Shown: positions 9,426-19,400, counted from the first letter of the stretch. The stretch is 23,788 bases of DNA from Mikrocytos mackini (GCA_030180075.1 JASNJN010000125.1:1-23788); one strand, 5' to 3'. Made by a program: numbers and translations. The notes: a model not told the origin generated them from the letters alone.

Positions 9426-10310
9426 ATGTTGTTTTATGAGCAACTTTATCAGAACCTAATCCNNNAAGACGACAATAACACTACTTATAAGGACTTCGCT
9501 AGGATAGCTTCTAAGTTAAAGAAACTATTTAGCGAAGCCGACGAACTGAGAAAAAAGGGGAAGTTCGAAAAAGAAAGTGTTTTGTTTGAAGAATTCTTTG
9601 CCAATGAAGACAACGGGAAAATACTGAACAATAAGGCCATGGGTCAATTTATTTCACGAAAAGTTAGTATCGCTTTTAAGGATAGCGCTGACGGAGAACT
9701 TGATCAATTGGAAAAGGCATTAAAGTGGGCCAATAGCGCAATACGGTGCAGAAGAAGTGTGGAGAACATTGATAACAAAATAGATATCTTAATCGACCTT
9801 GACCGATACAAAGATGCCAAGAGCACGTGTAATAAAGCGTTCAACTATTACAATAAAGTGAAAAGAAATCCAGACAAGTTTAAGATAAGGTTAGGAGAGA
9901 CAACCGGGGAAGAAAGTGATCACTTCAGACAGAAATATAGCCAAATTGAAACAGACGAATCCAACAAAGGAACAGACCTTTACAGAATCCTCGGCGTTAA
10001 ACCCGAAAGCAATGATGAGGAAATAAAGAAAAAATATAGAGCGCTGACATTAAAGTTCCACCCAGATAGATGTTCCGAAGAAAAGAAAGATTGGTGCAGT
10101 TCCAAAATAGCCGAAATAAACAGAGCATATGAAGGTTTAAAAAACCAACAAAAGAGAAAAGAGTACGACAATGAAAGAAGGTTCGGCGGAAGAGGCGGTA
10201 GAGGTAACTCCGGAGGGTTTGGGGGCTTTGATTTCAGTGATGTATTTGGAGGAAGCCGAAGACGATCAAGAAGAAGTGGAGGCTCAACTTTCTCTTTCTC
10301 ATTTGGATAA
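9426..10310 (+). CDS. TPR and J-domain co-chaperone (DnaJ-like)
   Basis: A 294-residue Hsp40-type protein. Residues about 20-145 form helical, TPR-like hairpins (ALKWANSAIRC, then ILIDLDRYKDAKSTCNKAF). The J domain spans about 183-249 with the diagnostic HPD at 212-214, which stimulates Hsp70 ATPase. A Gly/Phe/Arg-rich tail (254-294) follows. TPR followed by J is the layout of DNAJC3/DNAJC7-type co-chaperones. No signal peptide is visible from this ATG, so an ER location is not supported, although three undetermined bases (9463-9465) fall within codons 13-14 and an upstream in-frame TGA near 9387 limits extension. It converges on TRM8 with 62 bp between stops. The stop is TAA. Confidence 0.87.
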   Translation: MLFYEQLYQNLIXXDDNNTTYKDFARIASKLKKLFSEADELRKKGKFEKESVLFEEFFANEDNGKILNNKAMGQFISRKVSIAFKDSADGELDQLEKALKWANSAIRCRRSVENIDNKIDILIDLDRYKDAKSTCNKAFNYYNKVKRNPDKFKIRLGETTGEESDHFRQKYSQIETDESNKGTDLYRILGVKPESNDEEIKKKYRALTLKFHPDRCSEEKKDWCSSKIAEINRAYEGLKNQQKRKEYDNERRFGGRGGRGNSGGFGGFDFSDVFGGSRRRSRRSGGSTFSFSFG

Positions 10311-10372
10311 ATAAATAATTAAAAAGGTAACGGTGATTTGTCAAATAATTTATTAATTACAGTAATACCCGT

Positions 10373-11047
10373 TTATATTTTCTGGTACACCGAAAGATGT
10401 ACGTCTAAATTGTTTGTTTCTCTTTTTACTTTATCGGCTTCATCCGAATTCGAAATAACGTCGAAAAATTCCTCTCTTATTTTATCATCCAGTTCTTCTC
10501 TAAAAAGAAGGCTTTCTTCTAACCTCTCGCGGTTCCAATTTGAGAGCTCAACAACATCACTAACTGTAATCAATAACGCATTTGGCTTTAAAATATAATG
10601 ATATTCGCTTATTGTAGCGGTATTTATGATTCGTTTTTTGTTGTCTTTCTTCTTGAAGTGCGGGTCAGGGAAACAAATGAACAATAATTCAACAGAATTC
10701 TTTGGAATAACTCGTACTAAGTCTAGCATAGTATTTAACTCCATAAATTCCAAGTTTTCCTTATTGTATTTGTTTTTACAATATTCAAGTGCCATTGGCC
10801 GTATTTCTAAACCCAGTACATTCTTGGAAAGGTATTTGTTTGATAAATAGTTCGACATTCCACCAAATCCGCAGCCGATGTCCAAAATTTGAGGAAACTC
10901 TTTCAAATGGTCAAATTTCACTAAATCTGGGCCGCCCCGGGTTGTAATATTGTGGGTGGAACATTCTTCTTGTATTTTTAATGCTAGTGGATTCTTATGA
11001 GCTCGTTGGTGGTATTTTTTTATTTTCGATTTCTTTTGGTTTACCAT
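10373..11047 (-). CDS. TRM8: tRNA (guanine-N7-)-methyltransferase catalytic subunit
   Basis: A 224-residue member of the TrmB/Trm8/METTL1 family, which makes m7G at position 46 of tRNA from S-adenosylmethionine; in eukaryotes it works with the WD protein Trm82/WDR4. Motifs seen: SAM-binding DIGCGFGG at 56-63, LEIR at 80-83, FPDPHFKKK at 126-134 (catalytic Asp128 region), SDVVELSNW at 163-171 and the C-terminal SDEADKVKR at 201-209, equivalent to the family's TEE..KV.R. The length is close to the bacterial core and shorter than yeast Trm8, mainly because the N-terminal extension is trimmed to a lysine-rich 20 residues. It is divergent from the F-box/LRR gene across 52 bp. Confidence 0.93.
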   Translation of the reverse strand: MVNQKKSKIKKYHQRAHKNPLALKIQEECSTHNITTRGGPDLVKFDHLKEFPQILDIGCGFGGMSNYLSNKYLSKNVLGLEIRPMALEYCKNKYNKENLEFMELNTMLDLVRVIPKNSVELLFICFPDPHFKKKDNKKRIINTATISEYHYILKPNALLITVSDVVELSNWNRERLEESLLFREELDDKIREEFFDVISNSDEADKVKRETNNLDVHLSVYQKI

Positions 11048-11099
11048 TTGTTTCCTTCGCTCAACAGACTAAACACATATTGCTAATACACGCCATACC
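11048..11099. promoter_or_regulatory. 52-bp shared divergent promoter region
   Basis: This is the gap between the TRM8 start and the start of the F-box/LRR gene. The palindrome TGACGTCA (11101-11108), identical to a CRE/ATF-type bZIP site, overlaps the downstream ATG. Whether it is used as a binding site is unknown. Confidence 0.35.
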
Positions 11100-11990
11100 A
11101 TGACGTCATCGAGTATAGAACGTAAAACGGAATCAGCAAAACTTGAAGAGATCGTTGAGCATGTGTACAACGAACTTTCTAATAATTCCACTTCAGAGAA
11201 ACCAAATGACGAAAGTATAGACGAGGGTACCGATGCAACTTCTCTGACAACCTTAATAGACGAGGACTTAGGCAGCAAGGCTGTTTTAGAAATCACAAAC
11301 CCGATGGTTGAGCTAAAGAATGAACTTATCTTCAAAATATTTGGACATACAACGTTAATTGATCAAATGCTCGGCATGTTAGCCTGTAGAAAATATTCAG
11401 ACTTACTTAAAAAGTATTTATACACGAAGAAGACAAATCTAGACTTAACACAGCTTTGGTTATTCATAAATTCATCTACAAATGAGCGAATATTCGACAT
11501 TTTCTGTGATAAGTTTTTAAAGAATAACTTCGGGTGCGTGAAAAAGCTAAACCTTTCTTACTGTCAATTCCTGGATGATTGTATTTTCAACAAAATACTA
11601 GACAGTCTTGTTAGTAGTCAGAACAGTGTGATATCCATCAATCTTTATTGCTGTTATAATATTACAGATGAAGCTATAAAGAGTTTGGTTAATTTCCAAC
11701 CAGAAATAAAGAGTTTAACGTTAGCTAGATGTAATAATGTCACTGTACAAGGCATAAAGTATATTCTAGAAAACTTAAAAAGTCTGTCTTTTCTAAGTGT
11801 CATGCACATTAAACACCTGCCTCTTCAAATAGTAGAATATACCACAAAAGCTGCGAATCTACAGACCATGGACGTGCGAGGTTGTTTCTCAGATAATAAA
11901 GAGAACCACCACATAATTGAGCAGTATATTAAAAAGACGAGTAAGTGTAAAATTATATACAAAAGCTCCAACCGATCGGTAATTAAATAG
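11100..11990 (+). CDS. F-box/leucine-rich-repeat-like protein (Grr1/Amn1 type)
   Basis: A 296-residue protein. The first 60 residues are polar and acidic. Residues about 67-120 look like an F-box-type helical segment (ELKNELIFKIFG, then LACRKYSDLLKKYL). Cysteine-containing LRRs follow: VKKLNLSYCQFLDD (147-160), VISINLYCCYNITDEAIKSL (177-196), IKSLTLARCNNVTVQGI (203-219) and LQTMDVRGCF (254-263). This LRR-CC pattern is typical of Grr1, Amn1 and FBXL proteins, which present substrates to SCF ubiquitin ligases or regulate the cell cycle. With only about five repeats it is closest in size to Amn1; the F-box call is moderate. The ATG is at 11100 and the stop TAG. It converges on CRM1 with 30 bp between. 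Confidence 0.75.
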   Translation: MTSSSIERKTESAKLEEIVEHVYNELSNNSTSEKPNDESIDEGTDATSLTTLIDEDLGSKAVLEITNPMVELKNELIFKIFGHTTLIDQMLGMLACRKYSDLLKKYLYTKKTNLDLTQLWLFINSSTNERIFDIFCDKFLKNNFGCVKKLNLSYCQFLDDCIFNKILDSLVSSQNSVISINLYCCYNITDEAIKSLVNFQPEIKSLTLARCNNVTVQGIKYILENLKSLSFLSVMHIKHLPLQIVEYTTKAANLQTMDVRGCFSDNKENHHIIEQYIKKTSKCKIIYKSSNRSVIK

Positions 11991-12020
11991 TTTAAAGTTA
12001 TCCATACTTTCATTTATTAC

Positions 12021-15000
12021 TTAGACATTGAACTGGTTTGCGATTATCATGAAGTCGTCCATTATAGCTTCGAATTCCTTTTCGTTGTTGCAGCTGCTAA
12101 ACATAGAACTAATGTAGTTGTTCACTTCGGCCTCTGCGATATTGTTGTAAGCCTGTACCAATACTTCTTTTATTTTATTCGCGACATATATTTTGTTGTT
12201 TGGATATTTTGCAGCCTCTTCGTTTATCAATGTACTTAACTTCCCACCCTCTACAATGTATAATAAAGATGCCAGGAAACTATAAATAAGTAACTTACCT
12301 TCTTCCTTCCTTTCAATAAGTATCAAAGAAAGCATTTCAAGTATTAGTTTGATAAGATACTTTTGGTAGAACGCTATTTCAAACTTAACGTAGCCTATAT
12401 GTTTATTCCAAATTAAGAATGACTGCAGTGCTGACTCTACTACTGTTGAATCATAATGTTTAGTTCCCCACAACAAAACCTCTACTATCATATCTCTTGC
12501 TTCTTCTGGCTGCGTGTCTAGGAAAGTAAACGAGTGCTTCAACACGTTAAATATGAGTTCGAAAAGATTTATTCTATGTTCCGGATAATCCTCGAAGTTC
12601 TTGTTTATCATATTTACCGAAGGCTTGAAGATGACATTCAAAATTATGTTTGTCATATTATTATTCTGTTTTACTAAGAATGCGCACAAGCTTAGTATGC
12701 CTGAATCTTTACACTCATCTGGTAACACATTGTAATTATAGAACAGTTTTTCTACAATTGTGTTTTGATACTTTGCAATTATCCCGTGGATACTCTCAAC
12801 AGATTGTTCCGCACATTTTTTAAAGAAAGCTGTTATTAGTTGAACAAACCCCGATATAAACGCTAACTTCTCTTTATCTGCATAGGTAAGCTTAATCTGC
12901 GTTCCTTCTTGTAGTCCCTCGGATTTAAACTTCTCTATAAAGAAATTAACAAAAGTTGAGTACATATTGCACCCATCATTCATAATCTCTTCGAATATGT
13001 TTCTAAAGTAAATGCCTAAACAGTCTGCTATATTCTTATAAGTCCTACAAATACTCGCCAGTCTAACACTTGGTGTTTGGTTTCCACAGCTGCTTAATAA
13101 ATAGTTGCTACTTTTACTTGTGTTTTCAATTATGAAATTCCAGTCGGCTATTTCTTCTTTTAACAAAGTAAGTATGTAAGTTTCTCTAAGTTTGAAATTT
13201 TCTTCTGCTTTTATTACGTAAGCTATTGACTCAACAAACACAGTTCTGTTGTGTGGCTCCAAATCGTCCCTCACTCCTTTATAATTTAAAAGAACGGTGT
13301 TTATGAACTTCTCTCCGTTGTAGCATCCGTTTGGATTGTACATCTTGTTGTTTGCTTGTGTAGTAGACTTTATAAGTTCTTTATTTATCGACTTTGAAAT
13401 ATGCAGTAATGTTTCTACTGCCATTTCCTTAACACCAGGAACATCCTCGCCACAAAACTCCCAAAGCTTAAATATTACCACCTGTACAAAGTTAGACGAT
13501 TTCTTTAAATACTCCGTGTAATTCCTACATATGAACATTATGTTTGCAGCCACCGATGCTTTTTCAATAGACATGCCAAAGTTGATTACATAACGAAGAA
13601 GAATTCGGATAGCTTCTTTTAAGAATTTATTTTCATCAGCAGAAGGTAAAATGCAACTCAAACACCCTATTACCCAAGATGTGCTGTTTATCAGCTTTAA
13701 GTCCCTCTCTGCATTGTCAATAGTCGTGATCAAAAACCGTTTTGTAAATTCCGGAAGAAGTGTTAATATATTTCGCACTATAATCTTAATATTGTTGAAA
13801 AGTAATAGAGAATCAGATTCTGATATTTTCATAGTAACCGGTCCTAGTATGTCATCATCGTCTACAATTATAAATTCTTTGGGCTTAAGCATGTTGTTAA
13901 TGCATAGCTCTAGTATCTTTTGAAATAGCTCAACTCCATAAAAGTCAATCTTTTTCTGCCTTATGTTAGAAACAGTTGACGTGTTGTTTAATGCGAAGAA
14001 AGAGGCCCCCGAAACTTGGTGGTTAACACTTACTAATTCTTTGGTAAACCCAACCAAGAAGTCTATTATCATTTTGAATACTGTTTCGTTCGTAAATGTG
14101 TTGTTAGCGATTAGAATATTCAAGCTTATCTTCAGAGCATTCGCAGATTCCTCGTCTGTGGAGCTTTCCTTTTCTAGGATGTTTAGATAGCTTGCGTTTG
14201 ATAAAAAAGTTGTTATGAAGGTTACCAAGTTACTATGTATTTCTGTGTCGTTAATGTAATGTGTTGGAACAGTCGCGAAGTTCAAAACTATTTTTTTATA
14301 GAGACTAAATAGTGCTTTCAAATGTGCAGGGTTTGAGTTCAACAGATCAAGCTTGAGCGAAACTATTTCGTTAATGCACTTAAATACATGTGGTGTAAAT
14401 AATGGCTCTGATAAATAGTTGAATAGCATAGTGAGCAAATTGGTCTCAAATAAAAAGCCCAGTGGAATCCACGACAGAAAGTATGCCAATGTTGTAAAGA
14501 GCTCTATTAATATTTTATCGAATGTTTCGTTACGTGGTTGGGAAAGAAGAAACTGGAAGAAATTGAATATCACACTGAATTGAGCTGAAAGTCCAGTTTT
14601 CATCTCGAGTTTTCTTTTCCTTGTCAGTCCAGATGATTCATTGTCAAAGATTTCTTCAGTAAGAATTCTTAGGAGTGATATTGTGTTATAGCAAGTTCCT
14701 GGATGTTTCTGGGCTGTGTTTAATAAATCGTTGATGAATGACTTCCAATTATTAGGCCAATCGTGTTTAAGTATTTGTATGATACACAAATTAAGGTTGG
14801 TTACTACTGTACGGTGTTCCTGAACGTTTACTATATCGTTCTTTTGGCAGAATTCGAGCATGTATGAAATAAGGAATGATTTTAAGCCGTTTTTCTGGGT
14901 TTCGCTAAATGATGGCCAACGTATCTGAATATTGTGTCGCAGAACAGAGGTTATCATACATTTAGATGCAAAAACCGACGAGTTGTTTAGTATTTTGTCG

Positions 15001-15173
15001 GTCAATATCCAAGCATCAGGTGAATTTCTGAACCCTGTGAGGATGCTTTGTAGTTGTGAAAGTTCTAACTGTGATAGGGGAGGTGTTCGGTTCAGTAGAA
15101 GTAATGCCTCGTCAAACAATTGAACATTGAATGTGTTTAAGTCGATTTCTAATAGCGAAGAAAATTTTTCCAT
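12021..15173 (-). CDS. CRM1: Exportin-1 (CRM1/XPO1) nuclear export receptor
   Basis: A 1050-residue HEAT-repeat karyopherin that exports leucine-rich-NES cargo with RanGTP; full length for the family. Landmarks: the importin-beta N-terminal region (about 40-105, with SPDAWILTDKIL and QIRWPSF), ILKHDWPNNWKSFI (134-147), LSWIPLGFLFETNLL (233-247), the HEAT9 acidic loop (VDDDDILG, 437-444) and the NES-groove segment SWVIGCLSC to VPGVKEMAVETLL (499-590). At Val586 (codon 13416-13418) other CRM1 proteins carry the cysteine targeted by leptomycin B (human Cys528, in DMACDTF); yeast has Thr there. The local match (VKEMAVETL) is ungapped, so the substitution is clear and drug insensitivity is predicted. 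The reading frame is uninterrupted and ends with TAA. A TATA-like TTATATATTTTT lies just upstream. Confidence 0.96.
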   Translation of the reverse strand: MEKFSSLLEIDLNTFNVQLFDEALLLLNRTPPLSQLELSQLQSILTGFRNSPDAWILTDKILNNSSVFASKCMITSVLRHNIQIRWPSFSETQKNGLKSFLISYMLEFCQKNDIVNVQEHRTVVTNLNLCIIQILKHDWPNNWKSFINDLLNTAQKHPGTCYNTISLLRILTEEIFDNESSGLTRKRKLEMKTGLSAQFSVIFNFFQFLLSQPRNETFDKILIELFTTLAYFLSWIPLGFLFETNLLTMLFNYLSEPLFTPHVFKCINEIVSLKLDLLNSNPAHLKALFSLYKKIVLNFATVPTHYINDTEIHSNLVTFITTFLSNASYLNILEKESSTDEESANALKISLNILIANNTFTNETVFKMIIDFLVGFTKELVSVNHQVSGASFFALNNTSTVSNIRQKKIDFYGVELFQKILELCINNMLKPKEFIIVDDDDILGPVTMKISESDSLLLFNNIKIIVRNILTLLPEFTKRFLITTIDNAERDLKLINSTSWVIGCLSCILPSADENKFLKEAIRILLRYVINFGMSIEKASVAANIMFICRNYTEYLKKSSNFVQVVIFKLWEFCGEDVPGVKEMAVETLLHISKSINKELIKSTTQANNKMYNPNGCYNGEKFINTVLLNYKGVRDDLEPHNRTVFVESIAYVIKAEENFKLRETYILTLLKEEIADWNFIIENTSKSSNYLLSSCGNQTPSVRLASICRTYKNIADCLGIYFRNIFEEIMNDGCNMYSTFVNFFIEKFKSEGLQEGTQIKLTYADKEKLAFISGFVQLITAFFKKCAEQSVESIHGIIAKYQNTIVEKLFYNYNVLPDECKDSGILSLCAFLVKQNNNMTNIILNVIFKPSVNMINKNFEDYPEHRINLFELIFNVLKHSFTFLDTQPEEARDMIVEVLLWGTKHYDSTVVESALQSFLIWNKHIGYVKFEIAFYQKYLIKLILEMLSLILIERKEEGKLLIYSFLASLLYIVEGGKLSTLINEEAAKYPNNKIYVANKIKEVLVQAYNNIAEAEVNNYISSMFSSCNNEKEFEAIMDDFMIIANQFNV

Positions 15174-15682
15174 TTTATTTTTAAAAATATATAAAGGAAT
15201 TTTCGTTTTTAGTTAAAATGTAAGTTTCAACAGAGTATTGTGTAGTATAGCTATATGTGCAACTCTAAAAATTTCCAAATGAATCTGATCTTGGTGAAAC
15301 CTAAAAATGAAAAAATTATATTTATTCGGATTAAGAATATGTGGTGCCACAAATGGGGTTAATTAACCGCTCTATTGAACCCTAAATGATATTAACAACA
15401 AAGAAAGCCATAAAATTCAAATGTTTATAGGGCAAATTACAAGTTCCATAAATACAACTGGTGTAAATCTACACTCATTCCATCAACACTGCACAATGAT
15501 GTTAGTTTCGGAGTTTACTACAGAGATAACTTAATGTTTTTAGATATTATACTCAATAAAGTTAGAAACTGAGCCATATTGGCCAGAGGTATAGAAAATA
15601 TTAAACCGAGATATTTCGCGTTGAAACTCACACATCATGTCCTCGTATACTCTTACACACTTCAATTTTAAAATTAAACTCT
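15174..15682. other. Spacer between CRM1 and the lipase gene
   Basis: About 510 bp between two divergently transcribed genes, AT-rich. A weakly protein-like stretch on the plus strand near 15440-15570 is interrupted by stops and matches nothing I recognise. No RNA gene was seen. Confidence 0.45.
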
Positions 15683-16555
15683 ATGAAAACGGAAGAGTTC
15701 TATTTCAAGAACAAAAGAGGAAGCTCTATCTATTCTGTATGTTATTGCACAGAAACTAAAACAGAAGGAACTGTAATATCGATGCACGGGTATCTTGGTA
15801 ACCAGCAAACATTGGAATACTTTGATTTGATTACAAACTTTCACAAAAAGAACCTTAACATCTGCGGGTTTGATTTAGAAGGCCACGGCAAGTCTGGCGG
15901 GGTCGACTATGAAGTACATACACTCAACGACTATAAAAATGATTTCAGAATGTTCGTAGACCATCTCAAAGAAAAGGGAATGTTTATAGAGCCAGTATTT
16001 CTTATGGGATATTCTCTTGGTGGTAACTTAGCCTTCAATTTGGCCGTAGACCCCGACTTTAAAGACATGTTTAAAGGCGTGGTTTTGATTTCTCCTTTTC
16101 TGGGGTTATCTAAAGCACTGTACGTTACAAGACTCGTAATGGAACGCCCACTCAGGATAATTAGAGTTTTGTTTCCCAGAACACCCATATTCGACATTCT
16201 AAAAAACTTCGAAAAGATTATGAGCAATGATCCAAAAGGAATGGACATTATAAGGAAATTAAAAGAAGTCAAAAGAGATAACTTTATATCGGCAAATTCG
16301 TCCATAAATTTATTGCAACTGACAGATAGGAATTTCGAGAAAGCAAGGGATTTTGATCTTCCATTACTTTTGTTACATGGATCTAAAGATACGGTTACTT
16401 GTTGGGAATCTTCAAAATCGATTGCAAAGAATATTAAATCAAAAACAAAATACTTTGTGAATTTTAACGAAGAAAATCATTTATTTCCTTTGACGAATAA
16501 AAATGAAACTGAAAGATTTATACTTAAATTCATTTGTAATTTAGCGAATTTATAA
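15683..16555 (+). CDS. Alpha/beta-hydrolase, monoacylglycerol lipase-like
   Basis: A 290-residue serine hydrolase of the Yju3/MGLL group, which releases fatty acid and glycerol from monoacylglycerol. Oxyanion-hole motif HGYLG (35-39), GFDLEGHGKSGG (62-73, the family's D.RGHG.S), nucleophile elbow GYSLGG with Ser111 (109-114), acid Asp236 in LLHGSKDTVT and base His266 in NEENHLFP complete the triad. The cap region lies at about 145-215. There is no signal peptide or membrane helix, so it is cytosolic or peripheral on lipid bodies. The length is slightly below the 300-313 of yeast and human homologues. Substrate preference cannot be read from the sequence; a lysophospholipase is the main alternative. 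The stop is TAA. Confidence 0.88.
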   Translation: MKTEEFYFKNKRGSSIYSVCYCTETKTEGTVISMHGYLGNQQTLEYFDLITNFHKKNLNICGFDLEGHGKSGGVDYEVHTLNDYKNDFRMFVDHLKEKGMFIEPVFLMGYSLGGNLAFNLAVDPDFKDMFKGVVLISPFLGLSKALYVTRLVMERPLRIIRVLFPRTPIFDILKNFEKIMSNDPKGMDIIRKLKEVKRDNFISANSSINLLQLTDRNFEKARDFDLPLLLLHGSKDTVTCWESSKSIAKNIKSKTKYFVNFNEENHLFPLTNKNETERFILKFICNLANL

Positions 16556-16787
16556 AGCCATATAATATTCGCGATTGAGAATTGCAATGGAATTTTAGTT
16601 TATTCAATATAGTTAATTACATGTGTATAAAGTACGTTTTATAAATAATTTACAAGTGAATATTTTATTAGTTGTATCTTAAACAAGCAAAATAATGTGT
16701 CAGATTTTGATCGTATATTTAAAGACGTTAAATGCATATGTTATTTTCTAATATATATCAACATTAATATCTTGTACTTATTTACTG

Positions 16788-19316
16788 CTAAAATAAGTAT
16801 ACTCCGTCGATGGGATTGTGGTCATTCCATGTTAAATACTTTAGACCCCGCTTCTTTTTATAATATGGAATAAATGTAAGGACCCCTTTCATTTCAAATC
16901 CAATATTGTTTTCATTCAATGGTATGTCGGTAGGAGGAACCAAAGTCGCGATTACATATAAAACGTTTTTGTCTTTTAATTCGTCTATATCGCAATAGTG
17001 TTTATTTTCAGCATACAATAATGTAAAATCTCTAAAAGTTTGATTCCCTTCCTTCAGTTCGACGACTATATATAAATCGTTCTGATCGTCTCGGAAGTTG
17101 ATAAATCCATATGTATCAATCTTACACGATTCCTTTGTAAAATCCATATCTTTTTGTTTAATCCATATTTCCAAATATTCTTCGTTTTCGGCATAAAATA
17201 GTTCGTCAACCTGATCATCATCTATACTGGGCCAGTTCAGCTTTAGTTTTTTAATAATACTTTTCCTAAACTCCTTTATAAATTCTTCTTGGAACTGCTT
17301 TTCGTCTATATTAAACTTATTTTGCCTTGACTGTGTTTGTTTTTTTTCATGTTCCATAAATGTCTTCCTAGTTTTTTTTGACATCTCAACTTTTATTTCT
17401 TTAAACAATTGTTGAAATTTTTTTCCATTAAGAAATTCTAGCTGAATTTTCTCTATACTTGTTTTCCCTTTACCATCTCCAAAAAAAACATTATTGGCCG
17501 TGCGGTATGAATATTCGTGTTTGAATGCGATTCTCTTTTGATGATTTACCCATTTAAACACTATAAACCATCGATCTTTCTTTCTACCTTCCTTTATCAT
17601 ATAACTGGCGAAAACATACCCTGTATTGTATAAATACCAAAGAACTTTTAACTTGTTACCTTTTATTGTAGTGGTATTAGTTTTGTAAAGTTCTTCTAAT
17701 TGTTTATAATTAATAGTGATTTTAAAGTTTTCGTGGTCATCCAAGTTCGGGTTTGGAGTAAGTTTAGAATAACTCTCCCAGAAATTTTTCATTGTTACTT
17801 CGGATGAGAAATGGAATGCTTTCTGTAAACAGATACTACCTCTTGGTTTATTTGCTTTTAAAAAATGTAGAATTCGTCTTGTTTTAAATTTTGTAGGTTG
17901 TTTTTTAACTGCTTGAAGTTCGTCTTCTAAATTTGCAACTTGTTCGCAAAAATTTCTAACTTCATTTTCAACATCTTCCATTTTTTTAGTGTGGTTTGCT
18001 ATTTCAATTTTCAAGTCCCTTTTCTTTTGTTCTGAAGTCGTATTCTTGTTATCTTCAACTAATTGGTTTATTTTGTCTTGGATTTCTTCTTGTTGTTTTA
18101 ACAACTTTTCATATTCCTCGGCCTTCAAATTCTTATTTTCTTCTAAATTAAACACTCATTGTAGATGTGATTTAACTTTAACTTTATCTTTAAGTAAAGA
18201 ATTAATCGGTTGCCCAAATATTTCCATAAAAAAAGTAAGGAGGGCGTCGTTTATCTTTGTTCTTTCAGAATAAATTGTTGTTGTAACATTTGTTTCAACT
18301 ATTTCGGCCACACTTTGTAAACAAGATGCCCATAGTTTTTCAATTATCTTGGAATCTTTTTTATTTAACGACTTCTCTAAATATGGCCCTATGGATTTAC
18401 TATTTTTACAAAGGCAATCAGTTAGCCTACCTAAATTATCAGGATTATCAGAATTCTCCTGGTTAGTTATTAATTTAACAAAGTCTATGGGCTTTAATTC
18501 TCCATATGAAATCATGTTATTGTTATTGAAGTCGGTGAATGTTGTTAATTGTGGATAAGAACGAGATGTAGAAGATATATCGAGTGGAAGTATTGAACAA
18601 AATATAAATTGTATGCTTGTTGGAGATGTATAATGGGTTGGACATTCATGTTCTAGAAAAATTGTGTTGTAAAGAAAGAAATTGAGTTTGTCTTCTAACT
18701 TTTCAGGCGTTGAACTACCATCATCCTTTATCAATGGTATATCAACTTCATCGATGATAACAACTAAAGTCTTTATTTTAGAAATGAAAGCTTCATTATC
18801 TTTTGTATCTGGTTCAAAACAGTTAGTAACCTCTTGGTTTTTCGCGATATTTATTATTAGCCTTCCATTTTCTATTTGGCCATGAATTTCAGTTGTAATT
18901 TTTTTATATAATCCCTTGATTTCTTGCCTCGTTTCATCCCAGGTCAATTGATTAGGTTTTTTCATTTCAGCCAAGAATTGTTTTTTTTTAATTAAAGTCT
19001 TTTATTTTTAATTCATCGTCTTTGTTTGAAGTTATTAATGGAAAGACAGCCTGTATCATCTCGTTGTTAAGAACGTATATAAAGTAAGCTTCGAGATAAT
19101 TTATATGAATGAGTTCTTGAGCCAATTGTGTATGTTGTTCTTTTAAATCCATCCTTATGAAAATAGTCTCCGAGTAAAGTTTGTATATCTTTTCTTTAGT
19201 AACTACTTTGTCTTCTTCTGAGACGGATACCTTTTTATATCTTTCTTCTAATTTATTTAAATCAAGAAATAAGAGTTGATATAAATCTTCATTTGGATTG
19301 GTAAAAATTTCAAGGT
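16788..19316 (-). pseudogene. Long protein with Walker-B-like motif, coiled coil and possible nuclease motif; broken frame
   Basis: Three consecutive stretches on one strand look like one gene of at least 830 residues. Stretch A (19316-18988) is helical and acidic. Stretch B (about 18974-18156) contains TLVVIIDEVDIPL, a Walker-B-like strand; no Walker A was seen, perhaps because the 5' part is missing. Stretch C (18155-16788, 455 residues) has a coiled coil (about 8-85) and near its end DTYGFINF then YIVVELKEG (362-370), which resembles a PD-(D/E)XK nuclease core (Glu366, Lys368). B and C share one frame and are separated only by TGA at 18156-18158; A and B are offset at a nine-T run (18981-18989). 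The 5' end abuts a transposon terminus at 19316. I do not recognise the family; the NTPase-plus-nuclease reading is inference. Stretch C has no ATG at its beginning (GTG), which argues against a separate gene. Confidence 0.55.
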
Positions 19317-19400
19317 ACAGTCAAACCCCTCTATAACGTAGTGGTACGTTAGCAAAATCTGGTTCGTTATATCCAAAAATACGTTATAACCGGACAATGA
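19316..19400 (+). mobile_element. Terminus of a pogo/Tigger-like (Tc1/mariner) DNA transposon
   Basis: A TA dinucleotide (19316-19317) is followed by CAGTCAAACCCCTCTATAAC and, further in, TTCGTTATATCC and ACGTTATAACCGG. This closely resembles the CAGTC(A/G)AACCTCTCTATAACG terminal repeats of pogo/Tigger-type elements and their MITEs, which insert at TA. No matching opposite terminus was found to the right, so the element is truncated or rearranged. It lies at the 5' edge of the unknown minus-strand gene. Confidence 0.65.

Noticed and set aside
15440-15570. Eroded coding remnant between CRM1 and the lipase
   Set aside because: Short, interrupted by stops, and without a recognisable family match.
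16788-18155. Independent 455-residue gene starting at 18155
   Set aside because: The first codon is GTG, directly after a TGA in the same frame as the upstream stretch, so it is the continuation of one gene.
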